Below are positions 20,097-28,297 of a stretch of DNA of 41,328 bases, piece after piece (the first letter of the stretch is position 1; every line of letters starts with the position of its first letter). The stretch covers positions 1 to 41,328 of IMG/VR virus record IMGVR_UViG_3300042455_001689; one strand, 5' to 3'. A program made the position numbers and the translations under genes. This stretch comes from a virus. The notes under the pieces were generated by a model that was not told the origin of the DNA, did not search any database, and worked only from the letters and a program-made list of their open reading frames with translations.

Positions 20097-20820
20097 TACT
20101 TTTTAGCTCCCATCATTGCTTTCATCTGGTTGGCTATCGCGTCGCTGCTTTCAATCGCCGCTCGGATCTCGCTTGCTACGCTCTTCTTGGGCCGTCTGTA
20201 GCGTTCCGGCATGTAGTCCGCTGCTTCGGGCGCATCACTTCCAGCCTTCGCGTAAATGGGCAGATAAAGGGCCTCTAGCACCTTAGCAACTTGCATCCAT
20301 GTTTCACCCATAGGCTCCACTTGTTCCCATGCTAGCCACTGGTTTAGCTTGCCAGCCGGAAGGCTAGCGAGCCATGCCATCGGATCCTCAATACCTAGCC
20401 GCTCTGCGAGCCGAAAGCCTGTTCTTAGCCTTCGGCTCTTTCTTATTTTTTTGCCAGGTCGTTTATCTCCCGCTCATCGTAGTCCGACAGGTCGAGGCAA
20501 GCCGCATAGAGGGGAGCAATCAGGGACTTAGCCGCCCCTCGGATTTTCTCCCAGTTTTGCTTTGTCACCTTACCGCTCGCATCGACATCATCGGTCAAAA
20601 TCAATTGACCGTTTTCGTCGACGAGGCTGTAGGCAACTAGCAAGGCCCGATGTCGTTCGACTGCCCAAGTGCGATCCTTGGTTTGCATTCGGATTTCCAT
20701 TTCCGAAGCGTCAGCCTCGGAGATTTCCCGAATCGTAAACACTTGATCGCCGATGGTGACATCCTTGGTCCTCAAAGGCCTAGATGCCATCGCCAAGAAC
20801 GCTTCTCTTTTACTCGTCAT
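20096..20820 (-). CDS. Tail assembly chaperone fusion (GT-type) made by -1 frameshift
   Basis: Predicted frameshift product: translation starts at ATG 20820, slips -1 on seven A residues (20446-20452), and continues to 20096, 241 aa in all. The second part includes MAWLASLPAGKLNQWLAWEQ (from 20380). The frame from the slip site to 20380 has no stop, and the joined length is a whole number of codons. Chaperone pairs of this type are universal just before the tape measure in siphophages and coat it during assembly. Confidence 0.85.
20408..20452 (-). other. -1 ribosomal frameshift site (slippery A7 plus stem-loop)
   Basis: On the minus strand A AAA AAA (20446-20452) is followed at once by the TAA stop of the short frame and, 7 nt later, by a perfect 8-bp stem (20431-20438 with 20408-20415) with a 15-nt loop. 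Slip heptamer, spacer and stimulator all fit programmed -1 frameshifting in tail chaperone genes. Confidence 0.88.
20443..20820 (-). CDS. Tail assembly chaperone, short form (G-type)
   Basis: 125 aa from ATG 20820 (MTSKREAFLAMASRPLRTKDV), overlapping the preceding gene by 11 nt; an upstream ATG at 20838 is possible. The product has a beta-type VTIGDQVFTIREISEADASEMEIRM core and a C-terminal DLSDYDEREINDLAKK helix, typical of short chaperones. The stop lies directly on the slippery run, so most ribosomes end here and a minority make the longer fusion. Confidence 0.85.
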   Translation of the reverse strand: MTSKREAFLAMASRPLRTKDVTIGDQVFTIREISEADASEMEIRMQTKDRTWAVERHRALLVAYSLVDENGQLILTDDVDASGKVTKQNWEKIRGAAKSLIAPLYAACLDLSDYDEREINDLAKK

Positions 20821-21124
20821 CTTCGTCCCGCCCTTCTTCATCGAGTGCCTTTTGAACCGCTTCGACGAATTGACGCGAGTGCTGTTCGGGTCTTTCGACT
20901 TTAACCGATTCGATGCCTTGGCCGTCAGCCGCTTCAAGTTCGAGCATAGCCACCGCCTCATCGGTCAAGGCGTCATGCGGAAACTGCAAGAGCGGTTGAA
21001 TCTGCGAAACTTGGCCGTAAGGCAAGTAGCCGACCAAAGACCCGTCAAAAAGAATCTGAAACTGCTTTAACTTGACTTCGGAACCGTCGAATCGAGTCCC
21101 GAACTGTTGTTTAAGTGCGAACAA
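20810..21124 (-). CDS. Hypothetical tail-module protein
   Basis: 104 aa. The start is TTG 21124, with AGGAGG five bases upstream and no better codon. It is acidic at the C-terminus (QKALDEEGRDEDDE) and hydrophobic in the middle (FDGSLVGYLPYGQVSQIQPLLQFPHDALTDEAVAMLELEA). It lies between the major tail protein and the chaperones. No family is recognised, but its position suggests a tail assembly role. Confidence 0.6.
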   Translation of the reverse strand: MFALKQQFGTRFDGSEVKLKQFQILFDGSLVGYLPYGQVSQIQPLLQFPHDALTDEAVAMLELEAADGQGIESVKVERPEQHSRQFVEAVQKALDEEGRDEDDE

Positions 21125-21137
21125 AATAGCCTCCTAA

Positions 21138-21560
21138 TTAGGCTGGGGTAAAGGTGATTTCTGTCGCGCCATCGAACTGCAAAACATACTTGCCTTTCAT
21201 GATGGACCCTTTTTCCGCCGAGGGGAATTCAGTTTCTTTGACAAACGCCGTTCCTTGATAGCTTCCGGCCCCTGGCAGTGTAACCGTAGCTGCAATTCCC
21301 GCGTAAGGCTCACTAGTTGGAATCATCGCGGTGGTGATCGGTGGAGCCGCGCCGAGCCAGTTAAACTCGATTTCCAAATCGGGATTCTTTCGCAAGTCTC
21401 CCGGTCGGTCCTCCTCGAATCCGGTTGTACCAAGATGCGAAATGTTGAGTACGTCAACACCGATCTTGATATTGCCGATCCGGGTAACTTGAGTTGTAAC
21501 CAAACCAGTACCGGAAATGGTCGCTCCGAGTCCGGTTCTCGCTACTGTCAACGCTGCCAT
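21138..21560 (-). CDS. Major tail protein
   Basis: 140 aa from ATG 21560, with GGGGAG upstream. It is a small all-beta protein (IKIGVDVLNISHLGTTGFEE, LEIEFNWLG, AATVTLPGAGSYQGTAFVKETEFPSAEKGSIMKGKYVLQFDG), the usual pattern of a siphophage tube protein. The position between the tail terminator and chaperone genes fits. It would form the tail tube hexamers. Confidence 0.78.
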   Translation of the reverse strand: MAALTVARTGLGATISGTGLVTTQVTRIGNIKIGVDVLNISHLGTTGFEEDRPGDLRKNPDLEIEFNWLGAAPPITTAMIPTSEPYAGIAATVTLPGAGSYQGTAFVKETEFPSAEKGSIMKGKYVLQFDGATEITFTPA

Positions 21561-21562
21561 GT

Positions 21563-21979
21563 TTAAGGCTCCCCATAGTGAACCAAGAGGTCGAAACTAA
21601 CGATATACCGATGCTCTTGGTTACCATCGGTAGGTGGTTCCTGCATGTATTCATCGCCCGAATCGAAATCAACCCCATCGAGGTCGTAACCGCTAACGGT
21701 CCCCCTAAAAGAATCAATTCCCGTTTCGCGAATAGCTCTTTCGATCGCGTTGCATGTGCTTCGTGTCGCTGCATAGCAATCGAGGGTAAATCTAGCGTGA
21801 GCCGACTTGCCTACGCCGCTTAGCATGTGATCGCGTTGCGTCGATGTCACGTAGTAGACAACCGCCGGAAGCGTAGCACCTTCGACCATTGCATCAGGGT
21901 ACATTCGCTGCCCGATGAGTGCCGATACCGTCCCATAGGACAGTAGCTTGGTTCGTATTGCTTCGCCGATTGCCGACAC
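21563..21979 (-). CDS. Tail completion/terminator protein (DUF3168-like)
   Basis: 138 aa from GTG 21979, with GGGGAGC upstream. The pattern MSAIGEAIRTKLLSYGTVSALIGQRMYPDAMVEGATLPAVVYYVTS is that of tail-terminator proteins (DUF3168). They form the ring that ends the tail tube and joins it to the head. Order in the operon (after the HK97 gp10-type gene, before the tube gene) agrees. Confidence 0.75.
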   Translation of the reverse strand: MSAIGEAIRTKLLSYGTVSALIGQRMYPDAMVEGATLPAVVYYVTSTQRDHMLSGVGKSAHARFTLDCYAATRSTCNAIERAIRETGIDSFRGTVSGYDLDGVDFDSGDEYMQEPPTDGNQEHRYIVSFDLLVHYGEP

Positions 21980-21981
21980 TC

Positions 21982-22311
21982 TTAACGCTCCCCACTGATA
22001 AGGAAGATCTCCCGAATCGCACCTTCGCTAGACCCGCTGACTAGCCGAACGAATCGGACCCCTTCAAATACGTCGGGGTTGAGTGCGATGTAGCGACTAG
22101 CCGCAACGGTCACGCTGTAGAGCGTTGAGCCGTTGTAGAGGTCATAGTACGCGCTGCCATCGTTCGAGCATTGGAAGGTGATTGCCGTCCCGGTAAATGC
22201 CGCTGGCATCTGCATAGCGAGCGGGATCGTGCCCTGTAGGGTCAATGCCGTGGAGGTCGTTCCGCTCGATGCGATTGTTACCTTGTCGGTCAGTTTTAGA
22301 TTTTTAGCCAA
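21982..22311 (-). CDS. Beta-rich head-tail or decoration-like protein
   Basis: 109 aa from TTG 22311, with AAGGAG about 9 nt upstream; the frame from 22446 would overlap the previous gene heavily. The sequence is beta-type and Thr/Ser-rich (KVTIASSGTTSTALTLQGTIPLAMQMP, FTGTAITFQCSNDGSAYYDLYNGSTLYSV), resembling a small jelly-roll or Ig-like module. Similar content in 23867-24325 suggests related roles. Exact function unknown. Confidence 0.6.
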   Translation of the reverse strand: MAKNLKLTDKVTIASSGTTSTALTLQGTIPLAMQMPAAFTGTAITFQCSNDGSAYYDLYNGSTLYSVTVAASRYIALNPDVFEGVRFVRLVSGSSEGAIREIFLISGER

Positions 22312-22852
22312 GACGAAGCTCCTTGATTTCCTTTTGAAGTTGAGCCAAAAAATCAGCCTCGGCAGTTGATCGCGTTTGGTCGAATGCTCGAACCGTTGCC
22401 CGTTCTTGGACTGGGAATCGGGCTGTCGATGGCTTGCTATTGGCAATGAACGTGTACTGCTTTCCCTTGCGACTCACCGAAACGATCGTAGTCCCAGGCT
22501 TGCCCCAATGGTATCGAGTGTACGAATCGCCCTTTTTAGACGGCATGACGAATTGCTGTTTGTTCCCCTTTGGGTAGGTCGCACCGATCCAAACTACCAC
22601 GCCGCTTTTGCCTACCTTGCTGGAAAAATGCTGCTTCGAATCGTTTTGGAAGTTGGCCGCGTTCTTGAATTTCTTCGACCATTTGAGCCGAGAGCCGGAC
22701 CCCCTGGAGGATCTTGCTTGCGTTCCGGCTTGCCTTGCGATCGGTTTGCCGAATGCCCCGAGGCATCGACCCAATGGGCCATTGCGAAGCAATACCGGGA
22801 TATCCGATACCGCCTCGATTAGTTTGTGATTGATTTCAATTTTCGTACTCAA
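22304..22852 (-). CDS. HK97 gp10-like head-tail protein
   Basis: 182 aa from TTG 22852 (TTGA overlap with the preceding stop); an ATG at 22870 without ribosome-binding site is the alternative. It starts with a KIEINHKLIEAVSDIPVLLRN helix and a basic middle (ARSSRGSGSRLKWSKKFKNAANF), and ends with a RATVRAFDQTRSTAEADFLAQLQKEIKELRLG helix. This resembles the gp10 family of proteins at the head-tail interface. Position supports the call. Confidence 0.65.
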   Translation of the reverse strand: MSTKIEINHKLIEAVSDIPVLLRNGPLGRCLGAFGKPIARQAGTQARSSRGSGSRLKWSKKFKNAANFQNDSKQHFSSKVGKSGVVVWIGATYPKGNKQQFVMPSKKGDSYTRYHWGKPGTTIVSVSRKGKQYTFIANSKPSTARFPVQERATVRAFDQTRSTAEADFLAQLQKEIKELRLG

Positions 22853-23193
22853 GATACCACCGCCGAGCATACCAAAAGGATGTATTTTCGTAGCCCGTCG
22901 ACCGGATTGATTGCCGTGATGCCGTAGGTTTCGCCATCGAAGGAAACCCGCATCTTTGCCGTGTAGCCCGAGCGATACCGAACGCGAAATACTGCCCTGG
23001 TCCCTGCCTCAAGTTGACGGCCACGCATCGACTCAAAGCCCCCGGTTGGTTGCCACTCGCAAGGCTCGTCGACGACATAAGGCCCCCAAGTGACGATAGG
23101 TTGCCCTGCCGCGTCTTGGGTCTCTGTAGGCTGCTGGATGGTGCATCGATGTCGCAACGCACCTAGCCGAAGGTCTCTTGGCCTGCCGCTCAT
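22849..23193 (-). CDS. Head-tail adaptor (Phage_H_T_join type)
   Basis: 114 aa from ATG 23193, with GGAG upstream, overlapping the preceding gene. LRLGALRHRCTIQQPTETQDAAGQPIVTW at the N-terminus, then a beta barrel ending in YGITAINPVDGLRKYILLVCSA, is the standard head-closure protein pattern (SPP1 gp16 group). It plugs the connector after packaging. Confidence 0.85.
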   Translation of the reverse strand: MSGRPRDLRLGALRHRCTIQQPTETQDAAGQPIVTWGPYVVDEPCEWQPTGGFESMRGRQLEAGTRAVFRVRYRSGYTAKMRVSFDGETYGITAINPVDGLRKYILLVCSAVVS

Positions 23194-23759
23194 GGGTAGC
23201 TACTCCTCATGAATCGCCGCACCAAAGCCTCGTAAGGTCGCATCGTCTGCATCGCTTCGGACATTAGCATGTCTCGATTCTCGAAGTAATGAGCAATCAA
23301 CATCAGCATCGCCGACTTAGCCACCGCTGGCACTTTCGATCCGTCGCTAGAGTATCCGCATTGGTAGCTAATCGACCAAGCGTCCCATCTAGCCGTGGTC
23401 CCTGGCAAGACCTGCAAATAGGCAACGCGAATCTGATCGACGTGCAATTGATAAATCGACGATGCAAGAGTCTGCAAAGTGTTGCCACCGTCGAAGTATT
23501 GAATCGAGGTGATCGAGTGGATCGGCGATCTCGGCAAGGTCAACCCATCGGCCCAGGTCGGTATCCTTACTCGAAGCGTCCGAAAGCACGTTGCCGAATC
23601 GGTGTCGTGCTCCCATTGCTCCCTTGCTGCCTGAATCAATGCCGCGATGTGAACATCATGGCTAGTGTCGCTGCTTGCGATTTCTAGCTGTTTCTTGGCT
23701 TCGCTTAGGGTGATCGGCTCGGCTGTCGGCCCGGTCACAATCTCCGGTATCAATCGCAC
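23190..23759 (-). CDS. Head-tail connector protein (gp6-like)
   Basis: 189 aa from GTG 23759. PITLSEAKKQLEIASSDTSHDVHIAALIQAAREQWEHDTDSA near the start and PAVAKSAMLMLIAHYFENRD at the end match the HK97 gp6 / YqbG connector family, which forms the ring below the portal. The order after the capsid gene and before the adaptor is normal. Confidence 0.85.
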   Translation of the reverse strand: MRLIPEIVTGPTAEPITLSEAKKQLEIASSDTSHDVHIAALIQAAREQWEHDTDSATCFRTLRVRIPTWADGLTLPRSPIHSITSIQYFDGGNTLQTLASSIYQLHVDQIRVAYLQVLPGTTARWDAWSISYQCGYSSDGSKVPAVAKSAMLMLIAHYFENRDMLMSEAMQTMRPYEALVRRFMRSSYP

Positions 23760-23865
23760 GTGCTACCCCCCTTTGAATCAAAACATCCTCAACGCCTGCC
23801 CCGAAGGCTTCCGACCGATAACCGATCGGAAAGCCTCTCCATTCTTTAAGTAACTCGATTGCCAT
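23662..23865 (-). CDS. Small protein of the head module
   Basis: 67 aa from ATG 23865. The first 40 residues, MAIELLKEWRGFPIGYRSEAFGAGVEDVLIQRGVARAI in outline, follow a common phage pattern (hydrophobic-KxWxG, then GVxxxLIxRGVA). The rest runs out of frame over the connector gene by 98 nt and is of low complexity (ADHPKRSQETARNRKQRH). Coding of the N-terminal part is supported; the tail may be incidental. Confidence 0.6.
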   Translation of the reverse strand: MAIELLKEWRGFPIGYRSEAFGAGVEDVLIQRGVARAIDTGDCDRADSRADHPKRSQETARNRKQRH

Positions 23866-23866
23866 A

Positions 23867-24325
23867 CTAGACAACCAAGCAAACGTCACCGTCAGCCGTT
23901 GCCGCCGAAGTGATCGGAGGGAACTTAGCCCGGCTCAAAATTGCAACCGCAGCGATGTAGCCGCCTGATGTCCCATCGCCAAAAGTCGCGACAAGCTTCA
24001 GGAACGGATCGAGCCCGCGAAGGTCGATCTGGAAGACGCATGTTTGGCCGTCGTCGGTTGCCGATGGAAGGGCCAGGGTAGCCCCTCCAAGGCCTGAACC
24101 GCCCGCGAAGGTCGCCCCGGTAATATCGGCATAGGATCCGCCGCTAGTCGCGCTGTTCTGAACCTTGAGGGCCGTCAATGCGATGTCGGTAGCACCAAGC
24201 TGGACTACGACTGTTGCGTAGTCAAACCCTCGACAGTCAATAACGTCAGCCGTGGCCGTGTTGTTATCAATCAACGCCCCCGGCTTGACGGCCGAAACAA
24301 ATTTGCAGTGTTGAAGTTCGTTCAA
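23867..24325 (-). CDS. Beta-rich virion protein next to the capsid gene
   Basis: 152 aa from TTG 24325, with AAGGTGA upstream. The composition is Ala/Gly/Thr-rich and beta-type (DYATVVVQLGATDIALTALKVQNSATSGGSYADITGATFAGGS). Two cysteines occur near CVFQIDLRG and CLVV. Place and type fit a head decoration or cement protein, but no family motif is seen, so this remains a guess. Confidence 0.6.
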   Translation of the reverse strand: MNELQHCKFVSAVKPGALIDNNTATADVIDCRGFDYATVVVQLGATDIALTALKVQNSATSGGSYADITGATFAGGSGLGGATLALPSATDDGQTCVFQIDLRGLDPFLKLVATFGDGTSGGYIAAVAILSRAKFPPITSAATADGDVCLVV

Positions 24326-24354
24326 AATGTCACCTTCTTTCTTTAATTGGTTGG

Positions 24355-25683
24355 TTAGGACGCCGAAACGAGGGACAAGATTGGCCCGGCTTCGCTAGCC
24401 GTTCCGCGCTCATGGCAGTTGAAATCCCATCGCATGGTTGAGCGATAGGCGATCTGGTCAAGCTCGAAGTACCGCGAGGCATCCGCTGCGATCGACAATC
24501 GACGACGCATCCCGAGGGTAGCCGAGAGGGCCAAATCGCCGAAGTAAGCGAACTTGGTTGAGGCCCCAACGGTCTTTGGCATGACATTGACAAAGACGAC
24601 CGGGTAACCCAGGAAAGACGTTACTGGCCCTTGCCCGAGGTCTTCCTTGTTGTTGCCGCCGGCAGCGATTTGCAATCGCCCTAGGACATTCGACCAAATG
24701 GCCTTGTGGCAGAACCAAACTGGGTTGATACCCGGGAAGTCTGGTAGCTTTCCTACCGCCTCCTGGAACACCGCAATGGTGAGGGTTGCCATCGTGTTTT
24801 GCCCGGCTGCTGCCGTAACGACGGATCCCGCATTGAGGACGTTTGCGAGACCTTGAACGCCGTGGTTTGCTGCTTCGCCGTTGCCGAGGAAACCAGCCGT
24901 ATCGGCTCGCAAGGCTTGAGCCCGAGCGATCGAAGTAGCAAGCATGTCGGCGATTGAGATAACCGCGTCGTCGTTCAATTCGCTTGGAACGCGGGTAAGC
25001 GTACCGAACTTACGAGCAACCAAGTTGACCGGGCTGAAGGTCGCATCGCTGGCCGTGATTTCGTCGGATTCGCCAACAGCGTATGCCGTAACATCCGACA
25101 ATTGCCGAGGAACCGAAAGAGTATCGGATGCCATCGGGTAGTTGCGGGAGTATCGCGGAATGATGCCGTAGCTCTCGAACAGGGCGATAACCGCGTTTTC
25201 AAACTCAGGGGGGACAAGCGTACCGCCGCGAAGGTCATCGCTTCCGCTCATTACGTTCTGGACGCCGTGATCCAAGCACCATTGTTTGGCCCTGGGATCG
25301 TTGTAGATCGTCGCAAGGATGTACTTGCCAGAGCGGTAAGCGTCCATCTCGGCATCGTCGCCGCGAAACGCTACCAGGGGCCTCGTAGCCTTGGCCTTCG
25401 CAGGGATCTTGAACGCTTTTGGGGTCGTCTCTTGGTCGCTCTGAGTTTGGCGAACATCCCGAGCCGCGTTCGAGACCATCGACTCGATGCGAATGGCTCG
25501 CTCCCGATCTTTGGCAAGGTTGGCAATCTGCCCTGGGTTCTTGTCATCGCCGACGATCGAATCAATCTCGGCTTGCTCGTCTGCCAAAAGGTCGCGGTTG
25601 TCTTGCTGTGCTACCGCTTGGATGGCCGATACTTTGGCCTGTAGTGCTTCGATCTCGCCTTGCAATTGCTTGCTAGTTTTCAT
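24355..25683 (-). CDS. HK97-type major capsid protein
   Basis: 442 aa from ATG 25683, with AGGAG upstream. The first 120 residues are a charged coiled-coil scaffold-like domain (LQGEIEALQAKVSAIQAVAQQDNRDLLADEQAEID), then the HK97 fold begins near GSDDLRGGTLVPPEFENAVIALFESYG. Other hallmarks are LSVPRQLSD, KFGTLTRVPSELNDDAV and the PVVFVNVMP P-domain stretch. The N-terminal delta domain would be removed by the ClpP-like protease. The gene has a 146-nt leader with an H-type pseudoknot candidate. Confidence 0.92.
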   Translation of the reverse strand: MKTSKQLQGEIEALQAKVSAIQAVAQQDNRDLLADEQAEIDSIVGDDKNPGQIANLAKDRERAIRIESMVSNAARDVRQTQSDQETTPKAFKIPAKAKATRPLVAFRGDDAEMDAYRSGKYILATIYNDPRAKQWCLDHGVQNVMSGSDDLRGGTLVPPEFENAVIALFESYGIIPRYSRNYPMASDTLSVPRQLSDVTAYAVGESDEITASDATFSPVNLVARKFGTLTRVPSELNDDAVISIADMLATSIARAQALRADTAGFLGNGEAANHGVQGLANVLNAGSVVTAAAGQNTMATLTIAVFQEAVGKLPDFPGINPVWFCHKAIWSNVLGRLQIAAGGNNKEDLGQGPVTSFLGYPVVFVNVMPKTVGASTKFAYFGDLALSATLGMRRRLSIAADASRYFELDQIAYRSTMRWDFNCHERGTASEAGPILSLVSAS

Positions 25684-25703
25684 TCCGACTGCTCCTGTGA
25701 GTT

Positions 25704-25776
25704 GTGGCAGTCGTTAAACCAAAGTAGCGGCATGACTGCCACGGGACAAAAAATTGAACCGTGAGTCTTGCCGCTA
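25704..25776 (-). promoter_or_regulatory. H-type pseudoknot candidate in the capsid-gene leader
   Basis: Two perfect inverted repeats interleave: 8 bp (25769-25776 with 25725-25732) and 9 bp (25734-25742 with 25704-25712). On the RNA the loops are 26, 1 and 12 nt, so the two stems could stack on one another. The 3' stem ends about 20 nt before the ATG and just before the ribosome-binding site. A T6 tract lies in the first loop. It could set capsid translation, processing or termination. Confidence 0.6.
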
Positions 25777-25829
25777 ATCAGTTGCAAGTTGCGTGAGGCT
25801 TTCGCTCAGGCTCTAAAACCTTAGCATGG

Positions 25830-26081
25830 TCATTTCGCCGAGTCAAGGGCCTTCTCTGAGACGACTCGCAAAGGTGGCTTGCAAATGATGCGACGCTTTA
25901 CCAGTCGATAATCCCGCGTCACAAGCGGAACTCCAGGCTTATCGGTTCGAGTTCTGTAGACAGTGCATTCGCCAGTAACATCGTCAGCACGCAAAACAAA
26001 ACGTATTTCTTCGCCGTTTGCGTCAAACACTCGCACGTTACCCAGTTTGCCCTTAACAGTATTTTCCACTGTGTAGATCAT
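25830..26081 (-). CDS. Small head-module protein
   Basis: 83 aa from ATG 26081, overlapping the protease stop (ATGA), with AGGGC upstream; the frame from 26243 runs over the protease gene and was rejected. It is a beta-type protein (GKLGNVRVFDANGEEIRFVLRADDVTGECTVYRTRTDKPGVPLVTRDYRLVKRR). A small gene between protease and capsid gene is common in HK97-like heads. Function unknown. Confidence 0.65.
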   Translation of the reverse strand: MIYTVENTVKGKLGNVRVFDANGEEIRFVLRADDVTGECTVYRTRTDKPGVPLVTRDYRLVKRRIICKPPLRVVSEKALDSAK

Positions 26082-26707
26082 TGCCCTAGACCCCGCGTAA
26101 ATTGTGCCATCTTCGACCGTAGCCAATTCGATTTCGCTTTGTCGAATTGCGAGGTCATTTTCTTTTTCTTCCGTTCGCCGTTGTCTTTGGTGTATCGAGC
26201 CGTTGCCAATCCCGATTCGATAGCCCCGTCGATGTCGAACCAAGTTTCAGCCGATAACATGGCCTCGATAGCGGGCCTGTCGTCGTTAAGTAGGTATTGG
26301 CTGTAAATGTCCAGTAGCGAAGCGTCGTAAGCCTCAAGGGCCTGCAGCGTCTTGCGGATCTCTTCTTGGTTGCCAAAAGCAATGCTCATAGCCCGATGGA
26401 TCATTACCCTAGAGCCATCGTTCATAAGTCGCTTGGACCCCGCAAGGAAAATCACGCTAGCCGCCGATGCCGCTAGGCTGTCGTTGATCGTAGTGACTTC
26501 CCCGCTGTGGTTCTTGAGTAGGTTGTAGATCGCTATACCCTCATCGGCCGCGCCTCCTGGGGAGTTGATCCGAACCGTCACCGCATTGGCGCCGAAGCCT
26601 TTCAAGGCTTTCGATACCCCCTTAGTTGTGATCGGATCCTCGTCCCATCCATCGCCTACGATGCCCGTCAGTAGGATTTCGTTGGTTTCGTTCAAGACTT
26701 CAATCAT
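26078..26707 (-). CDS. ClpP-type head maturation protease
   Basis: 209 aa from ATG 26707. The ClpP/SppA fold motifs are clear: VRINSPGGAADEGIAIYN (45-62), SLAASAASVIFLAGSKR (77-93, catalytic Ser about 81), VMIHRAMS (101-108, catalytic His 104) and an acidic residue near 153-160. It is expected to remove the capsid protein's N-terminal domain during prohead maturation. The order portal-protease-capsid is standard. Confidence 0.9.
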   Translation of the reverse strand: MIEVLNETNEILLTGIVGDGWDEDPITTKGVSKALKGFGANAVTVRINSPGGAADEGIAIYNLLKNHSGEVTTINDSLAASAASVIFLAGSKRLMNDGSRVMIHRAMSIAFGNQEEIRKTLQALEAYDASLLDIYSQYLLNDDRPAIEAMLSAETWFDIDGAIESGLATARYTKDNGERKKKKMTSQFDKAKSNWLRSKMAQFTRGLGQ

Positions 26708-28286
26708 TCTTCTGCCCTTTCAAAGCAAATAGCCTGTTTTCCCAGCCTTTAACCGTGTTTTCTACCGCGTTTTTCAGGTCTTTCGGCCCATGCTTGGCCG
26801 CAAGTTCTGCTAGTTGCCGAGTCGATTCTTGGCAATGGACCCGAGCCAAATCCCGGTCAAGTCCGATCGCTTCGATCTTATCAGCTAACTTGGCTTCCCA
26901 CTTGGGGTAGTTCTTGCCAATCCAGGCCACAAATTGGGCCTTTCCAGCCGCGTTGGTTGCGTTGTTGGCCTCAGTTCGGATTAGGCTTCGTAGCGTCTCG
27001 TCGACCGCCCTAGCGTTCCTAGTCTGGGTTTGCGTGTCGTCCTGGCTGTCGTCTTCGTCCTGGTCGTCGCTTGGGTCTTCGTCGTCGCTAGAATCGCCCT
27101 TGCTGCCCCCAGCCGATTGGATATTCGGGTTGATAAACTCATCGCCCCCCGTGTAGGGGTTTAGGTCTAGCTTCGATCGGCATTCGTTGGGGTTCATGAT
27201 CCGCGACGAAATAGCAATCGAAAACGCATCGATGGTGCTCTTCAGGTCGGTCCTCAGGATTGCTGCCGTGTTGAACTTAAAAAAGGTCTTGTTTAGCCGC
27301 TGCTCGGTTGGCGTTCGCAGCTTCATGTCGCACTGCTCCTCGAACTGGACTAGCCATCGGTCCAAGCATTGCAAGTAAGCAATAGCTGCCTGCTCCCTTG
27401 AGTTGTAGCTATCCGTTTCGCCGTCCCCTGGCATCGAATCGAGCCCGAAGAGCATCCCGATATCCTGGCGGTTGAACTTTTGAAGCTCGACGAATTGAGC
27501 GTCGTTATTGCTCATTGAAATTGCGTTGGCCGTGATGCCTTCGCGTAAGAGCCCGGCCTTTCCCGCGTTGTCGCTGCCTAGCTCCGATGCGTTGAATTGG
27601 TCGATAAATTCCTTGGCGTCTTCAGCCTTGCGAAACGCCGCCGGAGGGGCCTGCAAAATCAACTTGCCACGAAAGCCTTTTTTCGTCTGGTTGTTTTGGA
27701 ACTTGCCAGCTTCGTAAGACGTTCCGAAAGTGCTGTTGGCGATGTCCAGCAAGCCTAGCCCCTCGACGCCATCATACGAAAAACCGTTTATGTGCAAGAC
27801 ATCATCGTCGCGGAAAATGATGTAGCCGTTTTTGTCCGGTTCTTGGGTGTCAAACAGTTCTTTCTTGGTGTCTCTTTCGGGCTTGTAGGCGTGATACTTT
27901 TCGCCCTCGTGGATCAATGTTATCGTTTGCTCTGGCATCATGGGGATAAGCTCGGAGACGCCTAGGCCATTGCGGATAATTGCCGCCCTGCCATTGCCCT
28001 TGAGTAAGGCATGGGAAAGTATTTGAGCCTTGAACTGGGTAGGGCTCTGAATCTTGTTTGGTCGCTCCCTCAAGAGCCTGTAGCCGTCGTGCTTCGTGTC
28101 GTTGACAGCCCCTTTGCCCTGGACCCGCTTAACGTCGATCGGTAGCCGTGCGAAATCCCCGGTTAGTTTGTTGTGCGCGTACCAAGCCGGAGGGACCGAA
28201 AGAGCCTCTTTGACGGTCAGCTTCTTGGTCGTCAAGTCCCATGCGTAACCGCCCCATTGAATCATTCGCTCAAGCATGCTTGCCAT
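26700..28286 (-). CDS. Portal protein with acidic-linker C-terminal extension
   Basis: 528 aa from ATG 28286, with GGAGGGGG upstream. HK97 portal features include TGDFARLPIDVKRV, LLRERPNKIQSPTQFKAQILSHALLKGNGRAAI, DVLHINGFSYDGVEGLGLL and GLDSMPGDGETDSYNSREQAAIAYLQ. After about residue 390 comes an acidic linker (GSKGDSSDDEDPSDDQDEDDSQDD) and a helical domain of about 100 residues. Extensions of this kind exist in some portals, and their role here is unknown. It is the ring for DNA entry. Confidence 0.92.
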   Translation of the reverse strand: MASMLERMIQWGGYAWDLTTKKLTVKEALSVPPAWYAHNKLTGDFARLPIDVKRVQGKGAVNDTKHDGYRLLRERPNKIQSPTQFKAQILSHALLKGNGRAAIIRNGLGVSELIPMMPEQTITLIHEGEKYHAYKPERDTKKELFDTQEPDKNGYIIFRDDDVLHINGFSYDGVEGLGLLDIANSTFGTSYEAGKFQNNQTKKGFRGKLILQAPPAAFRKAEDAKEFIDQFNASELGSDNAGKAGLLREGITANAISMSNNDAQFVELQKFNRQDIGMLFGLDSMPGDGETDSYNSREQAAIAYLQCLDRWLVQFEEQCDMKLRTPTEQRLNKTFFKFNTAAILRTDLKSTIDAFSIAISSRIMNPNECRSKLDLNPYTGGDEFINPNIQSAGGSKGDSSDDEDPSDDQDEDDSQDDTQTQTRNARAVDETLRSLIRTEANNATNAAGKAQFVAWIGKNYPKWEAKLADKIEAIGLDRDLARVHCQESTRQLAELAAKHGPKDLKNAVENTVKGWENRLFALKGQKND

Positions 28287-28297
28287 CTTGCCCCCTC

